Positions 56,828 through 64,000 of a stretch of DNA of 64,000 nucleotides are shown here, in pieces. The notes beneath the pieces were generated by a model. The model worked only from the letters and a program-made list of their open reading frames with translations. It was not told the DNA's origin and made no database searches. Both the position numbers and the translations under genes were made by a program. This DNA comes from Zygaena filipendulae (taxonomy: Eukaryota > Arthropoda > Insecta > Lepidoptera > Zygaenidae): assembly GCA_907165275.2 (NCBI GenBank), contig OU015662.1, forward strand, positions 565,501 to 629,500, in the 5' to 3' direction. Positions within the stretch are counted from its first letter, which is position 1; each line of letters opens with the position of its first letter.

Positions 56828-57079
56828 GACCCGATTGGCGCAGTAGGTCACCATGCCTACCTGCTAACCGAGAGGTTCCGGGTTCGATTCTCTGCGGGGG
56901 TGGACTTTGTGTGAAGAACACAGAGTTTCACTTTCCAGTCTGAGCGTGTTTATACATCTATAGTATAATATGTAGTATTGTAGTATACATATAACACGTT
57001 TGCTTCCACGGCACAAGCTTATAGCTTAGTGTGGGATCAAGTAGATCTGTGTGTTGTGAAGTGGATCATTATTATTATT
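56828..57079 (+). mobile_element. SINE-A, full length, partly decayed
   Basis: GACCCGATTGGCGCAGTAGG, GGTTCGATTCTC, a deletion inside the GTTTGCTTCC segment, and a short ATT tail. Confidence 0.8.
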
Positions 57080-57536
57080 TCATCGCAATCAATCAACAGA
57101 AAGAAAAGTTATGGTAATTTTAAAATTGCGACACGGATTTGGCACCAGTGCACAATCAAATCTTGACAAATATGGCAGTTGACGAAAAAAAAAACATTTG
57201 CGATTGGCTTCTAGAAAAATTTTGGCGAATCAAGTTTCTGCCTACTAGGTACTAAAGATGATGATTGACGTTTCATTAATTGCTTCAAGATGCGGGCATT
57301 TGACTGCTGAAATATTAGAAAGTGCGTGTCACTGTAGAGTTCCGTGTTGGGGGAGAACGTTTTCAAGAATTCAAATTTTTTTTTTTTAATATCCCTAAGT
57401 ATTTAAAAATCTACATAATACCACTAATACGTTTTTTTTTTTAAGTTTTACTATCAAGTTTCTCCAGACGTTTCAATCGTAATTTCATAACAAGATTCAT
57501 AGAATGTAGCTTCTTTGCAAATTCCCTCTTTTATGT
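57080..57536. other. Non-coding stretch
   Basis: No element or frame recognised. Confidence 0.4.
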
Positions 57537-57769
57537 GGATGCAGATAAGCAATAACATGGTAACCCACAAACTTAAGTTATTGATTCAGAACGATTTATT
57601 GAGAGTTAGGGAACATTTTTTTGTTGTGTTTACCTTATTACATTGCTTAAATATGTAACTAAATATATAACATAAAAAATAATGACACAAAATGGCGCTA
57701 TACTTTTAAAACACGATTTACTCAAAATTTCTCCAGTGTGGGTTAACACACTATTGCTTATCTATGTCC
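57537..57769 (+). mobile_element. TIR MITE (AGATAAGCAATA family), copy 3
   Basis: GGATGCAGATAAGCAATAAC to ACACACTATTGCTTATCTAT, GTCC. Both ends are present. Confidence 0.75.
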
Positions 57770-58369
57770 AAGTGTCAATAATATTCTTTAGGTAGAATTG
57801 CTGTGATTTACCAACAGACAGATGGAAATGACTGTGAAATGTAAATTTTAAGGAGCGCTTACACAAAAGGGCTCCTGTAGCAAAGGATCAAAACAAATAT
57901 TTTAACCTATCTATTGCGAGTACGAAACGAAGCACCGATATAAAATCGCTTCCAATACAATTGAGCATTTCAGTAATGATTATGTAAAACATGTTTATAA
58001 TAAATTCAATTTTAGAATCTTACTCAACGTTACATGAATGGTCGCTACAGTCAATAGGGGGATTGCATTTCAAATTTTCGTAGCTAAGTATTGTACCAAT
58101 GAGCGGCGTGCGTGTAGGCAAAGGTAAAAGGTGCGTTAAAGTAAGGTAAAAAAAGGTACGTGATCTGAGTGCTACGTGTTTGTGTTGAATTGAATACACG
58201 AACGGATCGTGTTAGAACTGCGTAATAGTCTTTTGAATTGGATGTATACTATTTTAACCGAACGAACTGTGTAATAGCGGGTTTATGGTCGATAACAGTC
58301 ACCCAGTTCTAGATACCTTTTGGTATTCCCTTGTGGAACTAGGATAGTAGATAAGTAGGTAACCTTTTT
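57770..58369. other. Non-coding stretch
   Basis: Nothing recognised; AAAGGTAAAAGGTGCG-type words near 58120 are isolated. Confidence 0.4.
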
Positions 58370-58655
58370 TTTAATACAGTTGCTCAAAAAGTGGCATATT
58401 TCAGGGACGTATAGCGTTCGGGAAGTGGGCTATTACATACTCGAGCTTTTTCTTTACCTTTTCCGAACTCGTGCGTTCTCTTTCCCAACTGTCAAAAATG
58501 GCGAAACGACTTTGACACACTTTTTGTATTGCGCAACGTAGGTTTCGTGTTACTAATACGACTAGCGCCATCTCTTGATCACAGTTGGAACTTAGTTGAG
58601 TTTGTGTTTTTATTATTTTACTAAATTTCTTAATTTTTTTCGCAACTGTATTAAA
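58370..58655. mobile_element. Candidate TIR element, 14-bp perfect ends
   Basis: TTTAATACAGTTGC at 58370-58383 is exactly inverted at 58642-58655. CAAAAAGTGGCA and TGACACACTTTTTG are a further inner pair. 286 bp, no frame. Confidence 0.5.
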
Positions 58656-59040
58656 AATAGTTGTTCAGTACACGTGCGGAACCGTCATTGCAAAGAGTTC
58701 CGACAAATGTCAACCCGAGCCGAGGCGCAGCCTTTCCGCACTTGTAATGAAATATACTATTCCTACATATTATGTAGGCACAAATTTCAATTTCATTAAT
58801 ATTCACGGACAAGATAGTGTTATTTCTGTATACTAAAAATAATTGGAGCACATAGGAATAAAGCAAACTGTTGGAATTTGTTGGAGTTATACTTTAGTCT
58901 ACCACTAATTAGTGATGTCTATGTCATCTTACAGAAAAAATTTTAATAAAATAAATGATTAATTATTTTCGTATGAAGTTGTTAGTTTTTTTTAACCGAC
59001 TTCCAAAAAGGAGGAGGTTCTATGTTCGATTGTATGTATG

Positions 59041-59071
<31 letters not shown>

Positions 59072-59096
59072 ATGTTCACCGATTACTCGAAGACGA

Positions 59097-59640
59097 TTGG
59101 ACCGATTTGAAAAATTCTTTTTTTATTTGAAAGGGTATACTCCCAATTAGGTCCCATTGCCACCAAGTCGGGATCTGATGATGGGATCTTGGAGAAATTG
59201 AGGGAACTCTTCAAAAATTATAGGCACACCTATAGCGATTTGGGTATTTTTGATAGTAAATCGTTCATTTGCTTTCGGAAAGCAAAATTTGAAGAAGTGG
59301 AACTGATGATGAAGACCACAGGTGGTCATCGGAACAACTCAAAAATAATACGTATTTCACAGGTTCCGATTGAAGCGATTTCGAAAATTGTTTTTTTGTT
59401 TGAAAGGGGATACTCCCAAATTGATTCCATTGTCACCAAGTCGAGATCTGATGATGGGATCTTGGAGTAATCAAGGGAACTCTTCAAAAATTATGAGAAC
59501 ACTTATAGCGATTTTTGTATTTTTTATAGTAAAACGTTTCTTTGCTTTCGGAAAGCAAAATTTGAAGAAGAGGAACTGATGATGAAGACCACAGATGGTC
59601 ATCGGAACTACTCAATAATGGGTATTTCACGGGTTCCGAA
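59097..59640. repeat. Two tandem units of about 270 bp
   Basis: Units 59097-59363 and 59364-59640 share CACCAAGTCGxGATCTGATG, CTTTCGGAAAGCAAAATTTG and GGTCATCGGAAC. A partial third unit follows to about 59750. Confidence 0.75.
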
Positions 59641-59865
59641 TCATTAACTTTAATATGGTTTCTAAACAATTTATGCCCGTCACAATGTATATGGTAAAGT
59701 GGAACTGATGGTGATGTACTAGGAGAACTCCTCAACAATTAACGTCCCTGCGTCGGGAAAAGCAATATTTTGTAAAATGTGATAGGCAGTTGACATTAAG
59801 CTATTGTAACTTAGAGAAATTACGAACTAGGTCACTTAAAAGCGAGAAATAAACAAAATTTTAAC

Positions 59866-60270
59866 AAAAAAATTAAAACCGACTTCCAAAAACACAAAAC
59901 TAAAAAACTAAAAATAAAAAGCTAAAAATAACAAAATACCGATTTAATCCAAAAGACAAAAACACACGTAATATTATTATTGGTTTGTGCTACCACTAAT
60001 CGGTATGAAGTCGGTGACAAGCCAAATATGGAGGGGGTAGATGGGCTAAGTCGACTCCCGCCACCAGCTCTTCGTGAGCAGAACAACCCAAGTGGGCAGA
60101 TACCAGCGGGCTTGTCACCGAATTCAAACCGATCAGTGGTAGCACAAACCAATAATAATATTACGTGTGTTTTTGTCTTTTGGATTAAATCGGTATTTTG
60201 TTATTTTTAGCTTTTTATTTTTAGTTTTTTAGTTTTGTGTTTTTGGAAGTCGGTTTTAATTTTTTTTTTA
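59866..60270. repeat. Foldback with arms of about 155 bp
   Basis: AAACCGACTTCCAAAAACAC...GGTGACAAGC (to 60022) is inverted at 60110-60270 with only a few mismatches; the unpaired centre is about 87 bp. Two 76-codon frames, one per strand, are mirror products of the arms. Confidence 0.85.
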
Positions 60271-60707
60271 GTCTCTACACTGACTCGCATTCAACAATGC
60301 CGACTAAAAAACAATTAAAAATTATCTTAATGCTCTAAAATTGCATGCGAACAATTTCTTCTTCAGATTTTAAATGTGCTGAAACATTCTCTTTAGAGTG
60401 TTTTTGCGTTATATGCTACCTCATAATATAATAATAAATTCAGGTCACTGGGTTTTCATTGGATACGTTTACTTTTATGAGCCAATGAGAGACGACGTCG
60501 AGGCAGTAAAGGCGGTGGATATATGAACGGTTTAAGATGCATTTAGGATCCTAGAGTGGTCTTTATGCTTTCATCTGATAAAAGGCAATCCTTCTAAACA
60601 TATCTAACAGTTGCCAATGAATGTATGTATGAATGTATGAATATAAGGGTATAAAGTTTATCATTACGTACCTTGGTAATCAATCGTAACTATGATTTAT
60701 TAATAAA
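60271..60707. other. Non-coding stretch
   Basis: No recognised element; a TGAATGTATG microrepeat near 60617. Confidence 0.4.
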
Positions 60708-60895
60708 CTAGCTGTTCCCCGCGATTTCATCCGCGGTAATTCCGGAGTTCCCGCGGGAATTCCGGGATAAAAACTATCCTATCTTTTAAGTTGGACCATA
60801 TCATAAATGGTTACAAAATTTTATCAAAATCCGTTCAGTAGTTTCGGAGTCCATCGCGGACAAACAACGTGACACGTGATTTATATATATTAAGA
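60708..60895 (-). mobile_element. HINE, variant C, first of tandem pair
   Basis: CTAGCTGTTCCCCGCGATTTC to CACGTGATTTATATATATTA, AGA, directly joined to the next CTAG. Confidence 0.75.
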
Positions 60896-61154
60896 CTAGC
60901 TGTCCCCCGCGATTTCATCCGCGGTAATTTCGGAGTTCCCGCGGTAATTCCGGGAAAAAAGTGCTGTAGTTTACGGTGATAAGCAGATCCCAGCATTAAT
61001 TCCGGAGTTCCCGCGGGAATTCCGAGATAAAAACTATCCTATCTTTTAAGTTGGACCATATTATAAATGGTTACAAAATTTTATCAAAATCCGTTCAGTA
61101 GTTTCGGAGTCCATCGCGGACAAACAACGTGACACGTGATTTATATATATTAGA
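60896..61154 (-). mobile_element. HINE, variant C, second of tandem pair
   Basis: CTAGCTGTCCCCCGCGATTTC, an extra partial unit with GTGCTGTAGTTTACGG, then a body nearly identical to the first copy, ending ATATTAGA before T. Confidence 0.75.
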
Positions 61155-61310
61155 TTAAGATGAGAATTTGAATCAACTTAAGTGAATCGTCAGGGCGAGT
61201 TTTCATACGAATTTTAATAGATATTTTTTTACACTATTGCGACTTCATATATACTTAACTATACTTAATTAAAATAAAATCATATATTTCTCCGATAGCA
61301 CCAATACCAA

Positions 61311-61436
61311 TTTTTTTTTTGTGTCATCGGGGGCAAACGGGCAGGTGGTACACCTGATGGTAAGTGATTACCGCCGCCCATGGACCTCTGCAACACCAGA
61401 AGGCTTGCAGGTGCGTTGCCGACCTGGAATGGGGAT
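61311..61436 (-). mobile_element. SINE-B, 3' fragment
   Basis: T run, GTGTCATCGGGGGCAAACGG, AGAAGGCTTGCAGGTGCG to CCTGGAATGGGGA, the reverse of the 3' part of 20541-20896. Confidence 0.75.
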
Positions 61437-62162
61437 TATACGCTGTATTTTGGCTATATAAATATTTATTCGTCGCGAGGTAAAAAAAAAGTTGTGTAGG
61501 TATTATGACTATAAGCTGTACTTACCTAATTAGAAAAACCAGCCGTAGTACGGGAAAATATTAATTGAAATTCGTATGAAAACTAGCACTGACCTAAACT
61601 ACCTATCGATAGCTAATATTTTCAAGTAAAGTACGTATTTCAAAGGAAAAGTCTAGAACTGAAGACTCCGCGTCACCAATAAATAATAATCGAAGGCTTT
61701 CACGCTCCAAGGTCGACAATTGTTTTGTTTAATGCTTTCCTTCAAAACTAACGTTTATTTCCACACGTCTATCGATTTTTCTAATTGTTTCGTTTGAAAA
61801 TAAATTAGAAGCAAACCGATATCTTTTACGATAGGTATATAATATGTATGCTTTAAATACTTACTTGGCAGTTGTGTCACTCGCTGTCCTAAACTGTGTT
61901 ATTACCATTTCTCATGCATGCATTTCTCAACGACTCATTTAGCTATTGAAGTAATAATCATGCCACTCCGAAAATCAAGAGATTTCAGATCTGATTTCCA
62001 ATGGGGGTAGACATATTGTCATAAACACAGGATTCTACTCGCCCTTAGGGAAAATCATAAAACGATAACCAAGATATTTCATAGCGAAAAATCTGACTCG
62101 CTATAACATCATTTAGATCTTTCAGATTAACACTGATTAAAATCATAACTTTATTCAAAAAC
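61437..62162. other. Non-coding stretch with decayed SINE-A head
   Basis: ATCAAGAGATTTCAGATCTG, ATTTCCAATGGGGGTAGAC and AAACACAGGATTCTACT at 61974-62038 are a strongly diverged SINE-A. The rest is unrecognised. Confidence 0.45.
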
Positions 62163-62571
62163 CGGCCAAGTGCGAGTTCGACTCGCGCACGGAGGGTTCC
62201 GAGCCATTATATATAAAAACGGGGAAAAAATCGCGTCTGTTTAATGGGAGCGCCCGTTAAATATTTGTTTTATTTTTATTTAATTACCTATTTATTTTTA
62301 AAATGAATATATAACTAAATATTCTGTGAGTAAATGAGCAAAAAAATCACGATTGTTGAATGGGAGCCCCCTTAATTATTTATTTTATTCTGTTTTTCAG
62401 TATTTGTTGTCAAAGTGGCAACAGAAATGCATCATTTGTGAAAATTTCAACTGCCTATCTATCATGGTTCATGAGATACAGCCTGGTGACAGATGTACAG
62501 ACGGACGGACGGACAGCGAAGTCTTAGTAACAGGGTCCCCGTTTTACCCTTTGGGTACGGAACCCTGAAAA
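62163..62571 (+). repeat. Interspersed repeat (CCGGCCAAGTGCGAG...GGAACCCT)
   Basis: Starts CCGGCCAAGTGCGAGTTCG, continues GCGCACGGAGGGTTCCGAGC, and ends GGTTCATGAGATACAGCCTG, a GACGGACGGACGG array, CTTTGGGTACGGAACCCTG. I recall this sequence as widespread in arthropod genomes. GCGAGTTCGACTCGC is a T-arm-like hairpin, and GGGTTCCG/CGGAACCC form an inverted pair at the two ends. Confidence 0.65.
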
Positions 62572-63263
62572 AGATATACTTAGTAACTACGTTTTATATT
62601 TAGAGTTTCGTCATCGATAATAGCTATCAACTTGTACCTACCTACAATAAATTTATCTAAATGGGAGATCCTAAAGAGAATTTAAGTGCTTTTGTTTAAC
62701 GATACTAAGAATAAAACGGAGGGCAACAGATCCGCAATAGCCGTCCATTTGTCGCTTCCTTTTTTAAGATTGAAAGAGCAATTTCATGTAGTATTGCGTT
62801 CGGAAATTAACAGAGTAGTTTCCGACGTCTCGCTTAAGACAAAGTTCGCGAAGGCGCCACAGTCATTTGTCTTCGTCGCTCTTCAGGCATGGTCATGTTG
62901 GCGTGAAGAGAGCGGTTTGTTGTTGCGAAATAACGTCGTTAAAAAACTTGATTTATGGTTTGCTTCGATAATTAGCTTGCTGTTTTCGCTGATGTGAAAA
63001 TGTTATTTTTTGTTTCTCAATTTTTGTAATGAACTTTTAAAAATCGCAATGATGTACAAAAGTGGTAGGTACATAATATCATATACATAGGCGTAATATA
63101 GACTGTTTACTCAACCTTTCTTAACATATTGTCTTGTAGAGTCGTTGTAATCTTATATTCCTTACTAATCTTTCGGGAAACTATCACTAAAATTATTCGT
63201 AGTACAAATTACTGGGCGGTGAAGTTATAAATTATGCCTACATGTAGTGTAGTTGTAGTTATA
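62572..63263. other. Non-coding stretch
   Basis: A 103-codon frame at 62686-62997 opens with TTG and is slightly GC-richer than its surroundings but has no motif or ATG; I do not call it. Confidence 0.3.
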
Positions 63264-63470
63264 CTAGCTGCTCCCTGCGGTTTCACCTGCGTTATTTGGA
63301 AGTTCTCGTGAGAACTCCGTATATACCGTCGTCTACCTATGTATCTATAAACTGCAATTTTTATCTTCTTAAGTCAATTAATTTAGAGGCCAAATTTAAG
63401 AGATTTCTCGTTAAGTCAGTGAGTCAGTCAGCGAGCTTTCGCTTTTATATACATTTTATAGATAAGAAAC
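63264..63470 (-). mobile_element. HINE, diverged
   Basis: CTAGCTGCTCCCTGCGGTTTC to CGCTTTTATATACATTTTAT, AGA. The middle has CAGTGAGTCAGTCAGCGAG not seen in other copies. Confidence 0.6.
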
Positions 63471-63539
63471 ATCATGACATGTGGAAATCTCCCCTCTACG
63501 AAAGCTCGAAGATTGATTCAATTAAGGTGGAATCTCAGG

Positions 63540-63870
63540 GGCTTTGAAATAATTGCATCGGAACACAACGTTAGAGGAAACACCTTCAGGGATTCGAGTA
63601 CAGAGAACGACAAGTGCTCAGCTGTTAGACGGATTAGGTAGGTACTATTAGATTCAAGACACGATTAGCAACACATCGGAGCGGGTTAGCGTCACTGCGT
63701 CGTGTGTGATTACAAATTAAACCAACTTCCCAACTCGCACCTCAGACGGGTGATAACTGGCAGGCGAATGATTAAATTATCCAATTAATTCGTGAGCACA
63801 CCCATATTACATGTCGCGTATCAGATGATTAATGAGGCAGTTATTTATAACTAGGTATTATGAATATAAA
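63540..63870. promoter_or_regulatory. Possible regulatory patch rich in TAAT and GATA cores
   Basis: Repeat-free sequence with GGGTGATAACTGG, GATTAAATTATCC, CCAATTAATTCG and GATGATTAATGAGG within about 110 bp (63746-63836). The clustering of homeodomain-type cores is suggestive only. Confidence 0.2.
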
Positions 63871-63920
63871 CATACATACAATCGAACACAGAACCTTCTC
63901 CTTTTTGGAAGTCGGTTAAT
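63871..63920 (-). repeat. Head of the ACCGACTTCC repeat
   Basis: ATACAATCGAACACAGAACC, TTCTCCTTTTTGGAAGTCGG, TTAA. Confidence 0.6.
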
Positions 63921-63938
63921 AATCCTATCCTACTATAA

Positions 63939-64000
63939 TCCTATTAATATTATAAACGCGAAAGTTTGTAGAAATGTATGTATGGATGGATGTATGGATG
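63939..64000 (+). mobile_element. HINE, 5' part, cut by window edge
   Basis: TCCTATTAATATTATAAACG, CGAAAGTTTG, then ATGG-rich repeats to the window edge. Confidence 0.65.

Larger units (their letters stand above)
58991..60270 (+). mobile_element. Composite ACCGACTTCC element
   Basis: Opens AACCGACTTCCAAAAAGGAG, then T27 (59041-59067), two tandem units of about 267-277 bp, a partial third unit, and the foldback at 59866-60270. The far right end is the inverse GGAAGTCGGTTTT, so the whole 1.28 kb is bounded by inverted ACCGACTTCCAAAAA ends. Five isolated heads elsewhere (11265, 19110, 46893, 63871 and here) show that it is dispersed. Family unknown to me. Confidence 0.6.

Noticed and set aside
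59922..60210. A pair of 76-codon frames on opposite strands with the same carboxy ends
   Set aside because: Their similarity comes from the inverted arms of the foldback, not from duplicated genes.
62686..62997. 103-codon frame, somewhat GC-richer than its surroundings
   Set aside because: No ATG start, no recognisable motif, no splice or polyadenylation context; left uncalled.
1..64000. Bacterial operons, phage or plasmid modules
   Set aside because: No dense coding, no operon spacing, no ribosome-binding sites; tRNA-derived SINEs and non-LTR elements show animal nuclear DNA.

Overview
The window looks like lepidopteran (moth or butterfly) nuclear DNA: AT-rich, eukaryotic, with almost no long open frames and an extreme load of small mobile elements. 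The clues are the scattered GTAGGTA/TACCTAC words, tRNA-derived SINEs, several non-LTR retrotransposon tails ending in AATAAA plus short repeats, and above all about fifty copies of a small element that ends in CCGCGGTTTCACCCGCGG-type hairpins followed by CTAG. These ends (5' TC, 3' hairpin then CTRR, insertion between A and T, head-to-tail tandems) are those of non-autonomous Helitrons (HINEs). No complete cellular gene is visible; the window is probably intergenic or intronic.

Layout. 0-6 kb: a dimeric repeat (101-1233), a TIR MITE, and a 5'-truncated non-LTR retrotransposon with a 223-codon reverse-transcriptase C-terminus (2968-3639). 6-14 kb: HINEs, a SINE split by a 588-bp solo LTR with a TATA target duplication (6749-7336), and two decayed RT fragments. 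14.4-15.65 kb: an almost perfect 1.2-kb (TTCTA)n array. 16-26 kb: tandem HINEs, a foldback MITE split by a SINE, and MITEs with paired TGACGTCA palindromes. 26.7-28.2 kb: a second 5'-truncated non-LTR retrotransposon (360 codons, YADD present). 28.8-29.2 kb: the only stretch that looks like a host coding exon, possibly a 3'-terminal exon. 29-42 kb: HINEs plus several TIR elements, including a 724-bp element with an 8-bp target duplication and a THAP-like remnant (P-type) and a 415-bp PIF/Harbinger-type MITE with TAA duplications. 42-64 kb: more of the same, a second copy of the dimeric repeat (52453-53655), a GC-rich TIR element, and a composite repeat ending in a 0.4-kb foldback (58991-60270).

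These parts do not form a pathway. What can be read is insertion history: LTR into SINE, SINE into foldback MITE, CRE-bearing MITE into or beside HINE, and HINE next to HINE. The most useful leads are the CRE-bearing MITE family, the P-like MITE, the candidate terminal exon, the solo LTR, the dimeric repeat that occurs twice as a unit, and the TTCTA array. Family names rest on structure and remembered family features; no database search was possible.
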